Shown here piece by piece: positions 8,861 to 17,180 of a stretch of 64,000 nucleotides of DNA; position 1 is the stretch's first letter, and each line of letters starts with the position of its first letter. The stretch comes from Alistipes sp. (lineage in GTDB: Bacteria > Bacteroidota > Bacteroidia > Bacteroidales > Rikenellaceae), in contig JAGBCX010000005.1 in NCBI GenBank assembly GCA_017937805.1, forward strand, positions 1 to 64,000. The letters run 5' to 3'. Made by a program: the position numbers and the translations under genes. The notes beneath the pieces were generated by a model. It saw only the letters and a list, made by a program, of their open reading frames with translations, had not been told where the DNA came from and ran no database searches.

Positions 8861-8870
8861 CTTCCTCCTT
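8861..8870 (-). promoter_or_regulatory. Unusually strong Shine-Dalgarno site
   Basis: AAGGAGG followed by AAG lies just before the lipoprotein ATG (8856). Most genes in this window have no recognisable Shine-Dalgarno sequence, so this full anti-16S match stands out. It decides the start against the ATGs at 8877 and 8901. Confidence 0.75.
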
Positions 8871-8884
8871 TTAGCATTTGTTGA

Positions 8885-9016
8885 TTAGTACCAGCCGTCA
8901 TCTACTCCGTCCATAAATGTCAGCTCTGTTGAATTTTTGAATCCTGCTTCGCAGGCTACATCTACAACCACCACTGATGGTGCAATGTACATCTTTTCTG
9001 TGTCGTTAAAAATCAT
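8885..9016 (-). CDS. 43-residue leader/companion peptide
   Basis: A short open frame between the promoter (9099-9126) and the lipoprotein gene encodes a 43-residue peptide. It has the pattern MYIAPSVVVVDVACEAGF, then an acidic tail ending DGVDDGWY. From memory, short Bacteroidales peptides with Y-x-AP, a VVxV run, E-x-GF and an acidic tail ending in an aromatic residue occur near surface lipoprotein genes. Their function is unknown to me. Its stop codon is 28 bases before the lipoprotein ATG. There is no signal peptide. The coding-like composition and position support a real gene, but this is not proven. Confidence 0.6.
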   Translation of the reverse strand: MIFNDTEKMYIAPSVVVVDVACEAGFKNSTELTFMDGVDDGWY

Positions 9017-9098
9017 AGTACTTTGAAAATTTTATTTAGTTTGTCCTAATTTGCTCATTTATCGGCATTGCATCAACACAATACCAAAAAATCGAAGG

Positions 9099-9126
9099 CA
9101 AATATATATTTTCAAAATTTTACAAA
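9099..9126 (-). promoter_or_regulatory. Probable promoter of the peptide-lipoprotein unit
   Basis: TATATTTG (minus strand, 9099-9106) fits the -7 consensus. A TTTG (9123-9126) lies 16 bases upstream, shorter than the usual 19-20. The leader to the peptide ATG is about 75 nt. Confidence 0.5.
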
Positions 9127-9200
9127 AAAATTTTTTCAACGAACAGGCGTTTTTCTATAATAGAAAGGGGCGTTAGGGGTGATAGAGAGTTGAGAATTAA

Positions 9201-9228
9201 CTCCTATCTCCTATCTCCTATCTCCTCA
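9201..9228. repeat. Heptamer array CTCCTAT x4
   Basis: Three exact CTCCTAT units and one CTCCTCA unit lie in the non-coding stretch between the peptide promoter and the AraC gene. It is one of several 7-nt-period arrays in this window. Confidence 0.9.
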
Positions 9229-9253
9229 CTAACTACAAGCGCAGGTAAAGTAG

Positions 9254-9361
9254 TTTTAAGTGAGTAGTTGCAAGGCATACGAGAAAGCCACCGCGCAGCA
9301 TACTAAATCGCATGTGAGCAGGTGGCTTATCGAAGTATAACGGAGCAAATGACGCTTAAAA
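9254..9361. other. Structured palindromic element, copy A
   Basis: An imperfect hairpin about 108 nt long has outer arms TTTTAAG/CTTAAAA (9254-9260 with 9355-9361). Its middle stem GCCACC/GGTGGC (9287-9292 with 9321-9326) leads to an internal loop GCGCAG (9293-9298) opposite TGAGCA (9315-9320). The apical stem CATAC/GCATG has one mismatch. Copies B (24799-24904) and C (35482-35582) share the internal loop but have different stems. It lies just past the stop codon of the AraC gene and holds no coding sequence. Confidence 0.75.
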
Positions 9362-9366
9362 TTGCT

Positions 9367-10266
9367 TTAACTGCGCTTGTACTCGCCCGGTGTCATACCG
9401 GTAATTCGTTTAAAATACTGCCCCATAAATGATGGATTGGGGAAGTTGAGATGATATGATATCTGCTGAATACTCATATTGGAGTATTTTAACAGATTCT
9501 TGATTTCGAGAGCAACAAACTCGTCAATCCACTGATGCACCGACTTACCCGTAAAGTTGCGAATTACACGCGAGAGATGCTTTGACGAGATATTCATCTT
9601 ATCGGCATAGAATTCGACACTGCGTTGCTCCTTGTAGTGTTCCGACAAAAGCGCCATAAGTCGCTCGAAATACTCGGAACTGCGCTCCTTAACACCGACT
9701 GTCGGCATATTGGCATTATCACCCAACACTGCATCGCAGATACGATATATCATTGCGCAGAAGAGGTGGCGCAACGACAACTCCATATATTCGGACTTAT
9801 CTTTAAGCGAGTGCTCGGCAAGAAGGGTATCAAAGAATCGAGATACACCGTTCATGCTTTTGTCGTTTAGTGTAGCGAGGTGGGTATTAACTCTCAACTG
9901 CGACACAATATGGGCAATAGAGCGGATATCGACATTCATATTCGACAGAAACTCCGAATTGAACGCCAACATATAGAACTCGCTATTTGCCATCGAGTGG
10001 AATTGAAACACCGAAGCTGACGAGATGAAGAATTGGTTGGCTTTGAGCGTATAGTCGTTCATATGTGCCGAGAACGACACCTCGCCACGCACGCACACCG
10101 CCATAATAATGGCGTCTATGCGGCACGGATACTTCAACTCCTGCGCCTGACTCTCCTCAACATTGTCGAAGTGCAACATCGCCGCACCATCGACATCGAG
10201 CACCTCAACCCCACGCACATTGCGCAAGGTTTCGGCATAATATGGAAATAGACTCTGCTTTGTCAT
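9367..10266 (-). CDS. AraC-family transcriptional regulator
   Basis: In this 299-residue protein the C-terminal part (about 200-297) is a double helix-turn-helix of the AraC type. It is recognisable by FYADKMNISSKHLSRVIRNF in the first HTH and ISYHLNFPNPSFMGQYFKRITGMTPGEYK in the second. The N-terminal part (about 30-150) is a cupin-like sensing domain (CRIDAIIMAVCVRGEVSFSAH). The effector is unknown. The gene stands alone upstream of the efflux operon, reading the same way, and could control that operon or an unlinked one. The operon has its own TetR gene, so linkage is only suggestive. The structured element copy A follows directly after the stop codon. Confidence 0.9.
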   Translation of the reverse strand: MTKQSLFPYYAETLRNVRGVEVLDVDGAAMLHFDNVEESQAQELKYPCRIDAIIMAVCVRGEVSFSAHMNDYTLKANQFFISSASVFQFHSMANSEFYMLAFNSEFLSNMNVDIRSIAHIVSQLRVNTHLATLNDKSMNGVSRFFDTLLAEHSLKDKSEYMELSLRHLFCAMIYRICDAVLGDNANMPTVGVKERSSEYFERLMALLSEHYKEQRSVEFYADKMNISSKHLSRVIRNFTGKSVHQWIDEFVALEIKNLLKYSNMSIQQISYHLNFPNPSFMGQYFKRITGMTPGEYKRS

Positions 10267-10341
10267 AACTTAAAGTGCTTTATTATTCTTATTGCACCCT
10301 CTATCGTCCCTTCTTTATCCGGTTTGAGGGTAGGTATGCGG

Positions 10342-10635
10342 TTACAAAGTACCGCCTACCTCCCACCAAAATGCTCTAACTCCGAGTTGTGGGTTAGCTG
10401 CATCGAGCGCACGCAACGCATCGAGCAACTTCCAACAATGCTCATCGTCAGTAATCGAGAGTATTGCCGAGTTCAAAATCGGCCATACATTGTCACCGAG
10501 GTGTGGCTCACCTGTCTCGGTACCGCAGCCCTGCACCTCCTCCCAAGAGGTGTAACCACGAACTCCGAGTTCCGCCATCTTCTGCTGAACCTCATCGTAT
10601 AACGCTTGGTCGCAAGCTATAAATATACCTTTCAT
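10342..10635 (-). CDS. PG0541-family transporter-associated protein
   Basis: This small cytosolic protein (97 residues) begins MKGIFIACDQALYDEVQQKM and contains the GxGTETGEPHLGDNVWP stretch of the PG0541 family. That family is found next to RND efflux genes in Bacteroidota. The fold is probably ferredoxin-like, as in nitrogen-regulatory P-II-like proteins (inference). It starts 15 bases after the RND pump gene and is the last gene of the TetR-TolC-MFP-RND operon, which supports a role in pump control or sensing. Its stop codon lies in the loop of a hairpin (about 10329-10362, arms GGTAGG and CCTACC) that lacks a T tract. Confidence 0.85.
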   Translation of the reverse strand: MKGIFIACDQALYDEVQQKMAELGVRGYTSWEEVQGCGTETGEPHLGDNVWPILNSAILSITDDEHCWKLLDALRALDAANPQLGVRAFWWEVGGTL

Positions 10636-10650
10636 AATTTCGTTACTTTT

Positions 10651-13600
10651 TTAAGCATTTAACATTGCTGTCTCCTTAGCCGCCTTCTTTGCTCTGCGCT
10701 TCTCGCCGTTGATAGCGAACATCGCAAACAATACCGGAATAAGGAAGAGTGTTACGAGTGTTGAGAACGAAAGTCCCCACGCTACGGTCATACCGAGCGA
10801 GTTCCACATCTCGGCACCTACACCCGTACCTACTGCCATAGGTACCATACCGAGTACGGTAGTAAGTGTGGTCATCAAGATTGGTCGCATACGCGAACGA
10901 CCTGCTGCAACGGCGGCATCGAGAATCGAGTATCCACGACCTACGAGCAAACGAGTGTAGTCGACAAGCACGATACCGTTATTTACCACGATACCAACCA
11001 ACATCAGCACTCCGAGCAAGCCCATAACGCCCATTGCGGTATCCGAAATCCACAAGCCGAGAATTACTCCCACCACAGCAAATGGCAACGAGAACATAAT
11101 CACAAATGGATAGGTCAATGACTCAAACTGCGAAGCCATAATCACAAATACGAGAATAACCATCAACGCCATCAACATCAACAAGTCGCTAAATGTATCC
11201 TGCTGGTCCTCGTACGAGCCACCCAACTCCCAAGTAATACCTGCCGGCAACTCCATCTTGTTCAGCTCCTTCACGGTACCCTCGATAATCTCGGACATAG
11301 CGTAGCCGTGACCGATAGCACCCGAAATCTTCACATAACGAGAACGGTCCTTACGCTGAATTGTAGGAGGTGTATTAGCCTCGATAACGTGGCCTACATC
11401 ACGCACCTTAACAGCCTGTCCCATAGAGTTGTAAAGTGTTACATTCTCCAAATCCTCGATAGACTCACGGAAAGGTTTATCGTAACGCACGAGGATATCA
11501 TACTCCTCGCCATCTTCGCGGTAGTACGATGCAACAGCACCATTTACACGGTTGCGGAGGAAGGTTGCAGCTGTAGCCACATTCAAGCCATTACGAGCCA
11601 ACTTGTCGCGGTCGAATACAACCTGATACTCAGGAGTGTACTCGTCACGCGAGATGGTAACCTCGGTACAACCCTCAACGCCGAGCATCTTCTCCTTAAT
11701 CTCGGCAGCCACACGGTCGGTAACATCGAGGTCGTAGCCATAAAGTTCGATATCAACCGACTGCTGACCTCCGGCTCCACCCTTCTGTCCAGACTCAATA
11801 ACCTCGTAGGTACGAATCTCGGCATACTTGTCCAAATCCTTACGCATAAGGTCGCAAATCTCGGTCAAAGTACGCTCACGCTCGGTCTTCTTCAAGAGGC
11901 GGATATTCATCGAGATATAGTGAGTACCATTCTCCTGCATCGAAGCGAAGGTATTGTCGGTATCTGCCGTACCCTCACTCATACCGATAGCGATAATCTC
12001 CGGATAGTCGGTGCGGAACTGCTTGTCGATACGCAAAGCGAGGTCGCGAGTAATCTCCTGACGAGTACCGATAGGCAACTTAATCTTCACTGCGATACGA
12101 CCATTATCCTGTGTAGGGAAGAACTCGGTCTTAATCATTGGGCCGACACCTACTATAACTGCCACAAAGAGAGCCAACGCACCAAAGAGGAAGGTCTTAC
12201 GATGGTTTACGCACCAATTCAACGCCTTGCCATATATATTCTCCAACCAGCCCATCGCTGCATCAACATACTTCTGCATGCGCGACTTCTTCGGATTCTG
12301 CTTCATAATCTTCGAGCAGAGCACCGGAGTAAAGGTCAATGCGGCAGCCATCGAAACGGTCAAGGTGATAGTTACCATCCAACCCATTGGCTTAAAGAGC
12401 ACACCTGCCATACCCTCAATCATTGTCAGAGGGAGGAATACCGCCAAAGTAGTCAAGGTCGAAGCGATAATCGACACACCCACCTCCTTCGTAGCGAAGA
12501 TGGCCGCCTGCTTAACACGCGCACCTCTATCGACATGTTTTGTGATATTCTCCAACACCACAATCGCATTATCCACGACCATACCAATCGAAATTGAGAT
12601 AGCCGACATAGTGATAATATTGAGTGTCGAATCGGTCGCCAAGAGGTAAATCAGTGACGAAAGCATCGAAATTGGAATCGTAAGCACGATAATAAACATC
12701 GCACGCCAACGACCGAGCATCATCATCACCACCGCCATAACCACAATGAAGGTTGTCAAAATGGTATCTGCCAACGAAGATGCCGTATCCATAATATTGT
12801 CCGACATATCGATATATGGCTCGATGGTAACATCAGAAGGGAGGTCTTTACGCAACTCTTCGAGTCGTGCGTGTACCTTCTTCGAGATTTGCACAGCGTT
12901 AGCATCGGTCTGCTTCTGCACAATCATCATACCGCTTCGGGTACCATTGTTGAATGACTCCTGCGCGCGCTCCTGCTGGGTATCGGTTACGGTTGCTACA
13001 TCACGCAAATAGATATTTGTACCATTGCGATTGCCAACTACGATATCGAGCATCTCCTCTGCTGCGTTAAACTCTTGGTCCACACGCAACGAGTATGTAT
13101 TCGAGCCTACGTCCATCTGTCCGCCTGGCATCGAGATATTCTCCTGACCTACAATCTGCGCAATCTGCTCGATTGTCAATCCGTACGCCTCCAACTTATA
13201 AGGGTCGCAATAGATTTGAATCTGTCGCTCAGGGATACCCGTTACCGACACCGAACCTACGCCATTTACACGAGCCAAAGGTGTTGTAACACGCTCATCG
13301 ATAATTTTGTACAAACCACTCCACGACTCGTTAGCCTTGATTGCCATGAGCATAATAGGCATCTCCTCGGTCGAGAACTTGAAGATAATCGGCTTATCAA
13401 CATCGTCAGGGAGGATATTGGTCGCAACATCGAGTTTATCGCGGATATTCGCCGTAGCAACATCGCTATCGATACCGTACTCAAATTCGAGTACTACGAT
13501 AGAGATATTCTCCTTCGATTGCGAATGGATATGTTTCAAATCCTCAACGCTGTTAAGAGTATTTTCGAGTGGGCGGGTTACATTCTCCTCGATATCGATT

Positions 13601-13767
13601 GCACTCGCACCCGGATAGGCGGTAATGACCATAATTTGAGTAGTCTCGATGTGGGGAAACATATCGATAGGCAGTTTCACCAGCGAGAATATACCCAATA
13701 TCGAGATAGCGACAAATATCAAAATTGTCGTTATCGGATTATTGACTGCTGATTTATAGATATTCAT
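10651..13767 (-). CDS. RND efflux pump inner-membrane permease (HAE1/AcrB type)
   Basis: The 1038-residue protein has the full RND architecture. TM1 is at about 12-30, the first periplasmic porter loop runs to about 330, TM2-TM7 to about 560, the second large loop to about 860, and TM8-TM12 to about 1020. Familiar motifs are AYPGASAIDIEENVTRPLE near 50, ISIGMVVDNAIVVLENI in TM4 with the proton-relay Asp, and GIVVNNGIVLVDYTR near 930. It uses the proton gradient to expel drugs, detergents or fatty acids through a tripartite channel. Its partners lie directly upstream: the adaptor (13785-14813) and the TolC-type channel (14898-16289). A PG0541 protein follows. The pump is complete and intact. 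Confidence 0.95.
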   Translation of the reverse strand: MNIYKSAVNNPITTILIFVAISILGIFSLVKLPIDMFPHIETTQIMVITAYPGASAIDIEENVTRPLENTLNSVEDLKHIHSQSKENISIVVLEFEYGIDSDVATANIRDKLDVATNILPDDVDKPIIFKFSTEEMPIMLMAIKANESWSGLYKIIDERVTTPLARVNGVGSVSVTGIPERQIQIYCDPYKLEAYGLTIEQIAQIVGQENISMPGGQMDVGSNTYSLRVDQEFNAAEEMLDIVVGNRNGTNIYLRDVATVTDTQQERAQESFNNGTRSGMMIVQKQTDANAVQISKKVHARLEELRKDLPSDVTIEPYIDMSDNIMDTASSLADTILTTFIVVMAVVMMMLGRWRAMFIIVLTIPISMLSSLIYLLATDSTLNIITMSAISISIGMVVDNAIVVLENITKHVDRGARVKQAAIFATKEVGVSIIASTLTTLAVFLPLTMIEGMAGVLFKPMGWMVTITLTVSMAAALTFTPVLCSKIMKQNPKKSRMQKYVDAAMGWLENIYGKALNWCVNHRKTFLFGALALFVAVIVGVGPMIKTEFFPTQDNGRIAVKIKLPIGTRQEITRDLALRIDKQFRTDYPEIIAIGMSEGTADTDNTFASMQENGTHYISMNIRLLKKTERERTLTEICDLMRKDLDKYAEIRTYEVIESGQKGGAGGQQSVDIELYGYDLDVTDRVAAEIKEKMLGVEGCTEVTISRDEYTPEYQVVFDRDKLARNGLNVATAATFLRNRVNGAVASYYREDGEEYDILVRYDKPFRESIEDLENVTLYNSMGQAVKVRDVGHVIEANTPPTIQRKDRSRYVKISGAIGHGYAMSEIIEGTVKELNKMELPAGITWELGGSYEDQQDTFSDLLMLMALMVILVFVIMASQFESLTYPFVIMFSLPFAVVGVILGLWISDTAMGVMGLLGVLMLVGIVVNNGIVLVDYTRLLVGRGYSILDAAVAAGRSRMRPILMTTLTTVLGMVPMAVGTGVGAEMWNSLGMTVAWGLSFSTLVTLFLIPVLFAMFAINGEKRRAKKAAKETAMLNA

Positions 13768-13784
13768 CTTAAAAACCTCTTTAA

Positions 13785-14813
13785 CTATTTAACCAATTCC
13801 ACCTTCGAGCCGTTGGTGATGCCCATGTGTCCCATTGTAACGACCATCTCACCACTCTTCACGCCCGAATATACCTCGAACTCGGTATCAAGACGGCGTC
13901 CAAGCTCCACCTTCGAGTAGCGCACGGTGCTGTCCGCAGGGTTATATACGAATACATAGCGGTCACCCGAGCCCATCAACTTCTGTACGGCACGGTCAGG
14001 AATAATCACATGGTTCTTCTTGCCATAAGGAAGAGTTACACGCGCAAACATTCCGGGACGAACACGCTCGTTGCTGTTAGGAATCGAAATCTCAATCTGG
14101 AAGGTGTGAGTTGCCTGATTGATAGTCGGATATACACGCGCAACCTTGCCCTTAAACACCTCGTCACCATAGGCATCGAGAGTAATATATACAGGCATAC
14201 CCTTCTTAATCTTGCCGAAGAATGGCTCCGACACATTTATCATAATCTTCACAGGCTTAATCTGCTCGATAACCAATACAGGCTGTCCTGCATACATATC
14301 GCCCTTATCGTAGTTACGCGCGGTAACAACACCCGAGATAGGCGAGATAAGTGTAGTATTCTCAACAAGATTGTTGTAAGCGGTCTGTGCCACCTCATAC
14401 TGCAAGCGGCGTGCGTCCCACTCCGACTTCGAAGCTCCTCCGAACTCATACAACTCGTTTGTACGCTCGTACTCCTTCTTTGCATTGTCCAACTGAGCCT
14501 TAGCCTGAACAAGCGAAGAGTTGTCGAGTTTAACCAACAAATCGCCCTTCTTTACGTGGTCACCCACATCGAAACGAATCTCCTTGATACGCAACGGCTG
14601 TTGCGGTGCGATATTGTTCACCACCTGTGCCTCTACTGTACCTGTAAATGTAGCCTCCTGCGACACCATACGGCTCGCTACGGCCTGAGCCTCAATTTTT
14701 GGAAGTTCAATAACCTCCTGCTCTACACTCTGCTTTGCAGCCTGCTTCGAGCCGCACGACACCATCGCTACGGCTGCCACTACAAACATCGAACTCAAAA
14801 AAATCTTCTTCAT
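13785..14813 (-). CDS. RND efflux periplasmic adaptor subunit (lipoprotein)
   Basis: The 342-residue adaptor has a lipobox at Cys20 (VAAVAMVSC). The hallmark order is a biotinyl-lipoyl-like half (VVNNIAPQQPLRIKEIRFDVGDHVKKGDLLVKLD), an alpha-hairpin (about 100-150), the second lipoyl half (ISPISGVVTARNYDKGDMY), a beta-barrel domain and a membrane-proximal domain ending MGHMGITNGSKVELVK. It bridges the RND pump and the outer-membrane channel. It ends 17 bases before the pump start, which indicates co-translation within the operon. Confidence 0.95.
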   Translation of the reverse strand: MKKIFLSSMFVVAAVAMVSCGSKQAAKQSVEQEVIELPKIEAQAVASRMVSQEATFTGTVEAQVVNNIAPQQPLRIKEIRFDVGDHVKKGDLLVKLDNSSLVQAKAQLDNAKKEYERTNELYEFGGASKSEWDARRLQYEVAQTAYNNLVENTTLISPISGVVTARNYDKGDMYAGQPVLVIEQIKPVKIMINVSEPFFGKIKKGMPVYITLDAYGDEVFKGKVARVYPTINQATHTFQIEISIPNSNERVRPGMFARVTLPYGKKNHVIIPDRAVQKLMGSGDRYVFVYNPADSTVRYSKVELGRRLDTEFEVYSGVKSGEMVVTMGHMGITNGSKVELVK

Positions 14814-14845
14814 AACTTTTATATGTTTTTATATTCTATTTTCTT

Positions 14846-14897
14846 GCCATTAGCCATTGGCTTTTTAGTTTTCCGTTTTCCGCTTTCCGTTTTCCGT
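14846..14897. repeat. Heptamer array in the adaptor/TolC spacer
   Basis: Successive 7-nt units drift in sequence: GCCATTA, GCCATTG, GCTTTTT, AGTTTTC, CGTTTTC, CGCTTTC, CGTTTTC. The array lies in the 84-nt spacer between the TolC and adaptor genes and ends at the TolC stop codon. Confidence 0.85.
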
Positions 14898-16289
14898 TTA
14901 TTTGGTTCCGTATTTGTTTTCGTACATAGACTTATATTCACCAATGTAACTGTGGTTACTCTTAACCTCGTGGTTGCCGAGAATCTTGTCGAGCGAAATT
15001 TTCGCAATTAGGAAGTTGTAAATTGCACTATTGCGACCTAACTCCGCCTGAGTGAGTTGCAACTGCGAGTTATCGACATCAACCAACGTACCACGACCAA
15101 CCTCGTAACGCTTAACTGCAATATCGTAGCCTCGTTGTGCCTGACCTACGGTTGCTGCCGCAGCCGAGAACTTCTTAACATTGGTCTGCATATTGTTCAG
15201 GCTGTTTACTACTGCCACCTGCAACTGACGCTCGGCATTCTCGCGCTGCAACTGCAAGTTCGAGAGGTTTAATTTTGCCTGACGAGTTACGGCACGGCGC
15301 TGATTACCCGCAAAAATCGGGATATTCAACTGCACACCTGCATACGAATATGGATTCCACGCCTTTGCTTGGAAGAACTTACCATCATTACCGAGTGCCG
15401 TATAGAGATATGCCGCATTAACAGACAATGTAGGAACATTTGCCAACTTCGTAATTTTCAACGCACTTGCGAGCATATCCTCTTGAATATCCAACTGTTT
15501 TAACGTAGAGTTGTTCGACAAATCAAGTTGTTCGAGTGTATGTGCGTAGTTCATCTGCGCCTCATAATCTGCCAACGAGCCTGCCACATCGATATTCTTC
15601 TTCAAATCGATACCAAGCAACGCCTTCAACTGCCACAAGGTCAAAACCACACTATTCTGAGCCTCGATAACATTCGGAATAGCATTCTGCACCGATACAT
15701 TCGAGGAGATATATTCGAACTCCGATACCGAACCTACATCGTAGCGTTTTTTGATATTCTTGTTATTCTCCACGGCATTGTCATAGACGCGCTGATACAC
15801 CTCCAACGACTCCTTGGCCAACAATACCGAGAAGTATGCCTGCGACACCTGCTCAATCATATCAATCTGCGAAGAGCGGGCCTTCTCGACAGCCAATACG
15901 ACATCTGCAACCGACACTTTCAAACTCTCCCAAAGTTGAGCATTTACGACAGGCATCGAGCCCGTAATACCGCCATTGAACGAGTTGTCGCTACCAACCT
16001 TAATGGTCTGTGTCTGGCCACCAAAATCCATACTCATCGTCTGCTTTGCCAAAACACGCTGATACTGCGCCGTAGCATCAAAACGCGGATACAATGAAGC
16101 GTAGGTCTCCTGCTTTGCGTAGCGTTTAATCTCTATCTCCTGCTCTGCGACCTTAATTGTTGGATTTTCGCTCAAAGCAATTTCGAGCGCCTGCTCCAAA
16201 GTCAAGGTTAAAGCTGTCTGCTCGGTGCTCTGTGCCACCGAGGTCAGCGTCAAGGTAATAAAACCCAAAAATAAACCAAGTTTTTTCAT
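14898..16289 (-). CDS. TolC-family outer-membrane efflux channel
   Basis: This 463-residue protein has a signal peptide (about 1-19, LTLTSVAQS). Two internally similar outer-membrane-efflux repeats follow (about 25-235 and 240-450). Features are LEQALEIALSENPTIKVAEQEIE at the start and RYEVGRGTLVDVDNSQLQLTQAEL near 400, the classic TolC helix-hairpin signature. It forms the trimeric exit duct for the adaptor and pump encoded downstream. It follows the TetR gene by 41 bases with no promoter in between. Unlike many Bacteroidota TolC homologues, it is predicted to be non-lipidated because no cysteine follows the signal peptide. Confidence 0.93.
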   Translation of the reverse strand: MKKLGLFLGFITLTLTSVAQSTEQTALTLTLEQALEIALSENPTIKVAEQEIEIKRYAKQETYASLYPRFDATAQYQRVLAKQTMSMDFGGQTQTIKVGSDNSFNGGITGSMPVVNAQLWESLKVSVADVVLAVEKARSSQIDMIEQVSQAYFSVLLAKESLEVYQRVYDNAVENNKNIKKRYDVGSVSEFEYISSNVSVQNAIPNVIEAQNSVVLTLWQLKALLGIDLKKNIDVAGSLADYEAQMNYAHTLEQLDLSNNSTLKQLDIQEDMLASALKITKLANVPTLSVNAAYLYTALGNDGKFFQAKAWNPYSYAGVQLNIPIFAGNQRRAVTRQAKLNLSNLQLQRENAERQLQVAVVNSLNNMQTNVKKFSAAAATVGQAQRGYDIAVKRYEVGRGTLVDVDNSQLQLTQAELGRNSAIYNFLIAKISLDKILGNHEVKSNHSYIGEYKSMYENKYGTK

Positions 16290-16330
16290 CTTACCATTTA
16301 ATTATATTATATAGTTTCTCTTTGTCTTTT

Positions 16331-16948
16331 TTAGTTTTCTGCTTTTTGTGCAATGTACGCATCAATCTGCTCCACACCCTTCAATGTTGCAATACCACGG
16401 AAGAAGTTCACTATCGTATAGCGGAACGCCTCCAATTCAGTAACACCATTTGGTAGCACCAATCGTCCATGTCGGCGCATCAAACCCATCGAGGTATAGT
16501 AGAACATCGTTATCGAAAGGTCGATATTTACCATCTCCGAAATCAAGCCCTCCTCAACCAAGTTATTCAACTTCTCGCGCAATATCGCCAAACCGTAGTC
16601 GCGATTTTCTGTCATAATTCGCTCATACAATTCGGGATAGAACTTCGCCAAGTTCTCCGTAACACGCTTACGAACTGCGCTACGAGCCATCATCGCATCG
16701 AATGTTTCAAACAACGTCGGAATGCCCGACTGCTCGACCGAAACCACAGATTGAATCTCGTTAGCTTCGCTCTGCAAAAGATGTTTAATACTATGGTAGA
16801 GCAACTCCTGCTTATCGCCAAACATCTCATACAGAGTGCGTTTCGAAATACCCAAATCGCTTGCCAAATCATCGACACGCAACGATTTAACACCCAATTC
16901 GGCAATCATCTCCGCCGCTCGCTTGATAACTTTTTCTCGTTTCGACAT
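16331..16948 (-). CDS. TetR/AcrR-family repressor of the efflux operon
   Basis: The product is 205 residues from the ATG at 16948. An N-terminal helix-turn-helix lies at about 8-50 (VKSLRVDDLASDLGISKRTLYEMFGDKQEL), with the tyrosine/phenylalanine recognition helix typical of TetR proteins. The remainder is an all-helical ligand-binding and dimerisation domain. Being first in the efflux operon, it probably represses it from the promoter at 16970-17000, with pump substrate as inducer. An in-frame TTG at 16972 lies inside the -7 element and cannot be the start. Such autoregulated TetR-first arrangements are common for Bacteroidales RND systems. Confidence 0.9.
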   Translation of the reverse strand: MSKREKVIKRAAEMIAELGVKSLRVDDLASDLGISKRTLYEMFGDKQELLYHSIKHLLQSEANEIQSVVSVEQSGIPTLFETFDAMMARSAVRKRVTENLAKFYPELYERIMTENRDYGLAILREKLNNLVEEGLISEMVNIDLSITMFYYTSMGLMRRHGRLVLPNGVTELEAFRYTIVNFFRGIATLKGVEQIDAYIAQKAEN

Positions 16949-16969
16949 ACAATGCACTTTACAACGGTG

Positions 16970-17000
16970 CAAAGATAGTAAGAAAACTTAAAACACCAAA
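16970..17000 (-). promoter_or_regulatory. Promoter of the TetR-TolC-MFP-RND-PG0541 operon
   Basis: On the minus strand TTTG (16997-17000), 19 bases, then TATCTTTG (16970-16977) is an exact consensus match. The leader is about 15-20 nt. The AT-rich flank 16978-17030 could hold the TetR operator, but I see no clean palindrome. Confidence 0.8.
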
Positions 17001-17124
17001 AAAGTTTTTAAAGTTTTTTTACTTGCATAATGTTCTTTTTCTCGCCTGAACCGAGAAATCATGTCAAATAACCGTTTGCAACTGATAGGATAACGATAAA
17101 TTATGGTATTTATTATGATTAAGA

Positions 17125-17164
17125 ACAAAAAATAAGAGGCCTTCTTGCACAAAGACCTCTATTG
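17125..17164 (-). terminator. Terminator of the DUF5606 gene
   Basis: Arms around AATAGAGG and CCTCTTATT (minus strand) form an imperfect stem, followed by a run of T (plus-strand A at 17126-17132). It lies 17 bases past the stop codon at 17181. The rest of the 16949-17180 spacer, apart from the efflux promoter, shows nothing else I can name. Confidence 0.75.
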
Positions 17165-17180
17165 ATTGAGAATGACAAAT

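Noticed and set aside
10329..10362. Hairpin GGTAGG/CCTACC at the end of the efflux operon as a terminator
   Set aside because: The stem is good but no T-rich stretch follows on the minus strand, and the stem is part of the coding end. I left it as a note only.
11308..12597. A 429-codon plus-strand open frame inside the RND pump gene
   Set aside because: It is the antisense shadow of a clearly homologous 1038-residue pump. Its translation has no domain and follows the codon bias of the other strand.
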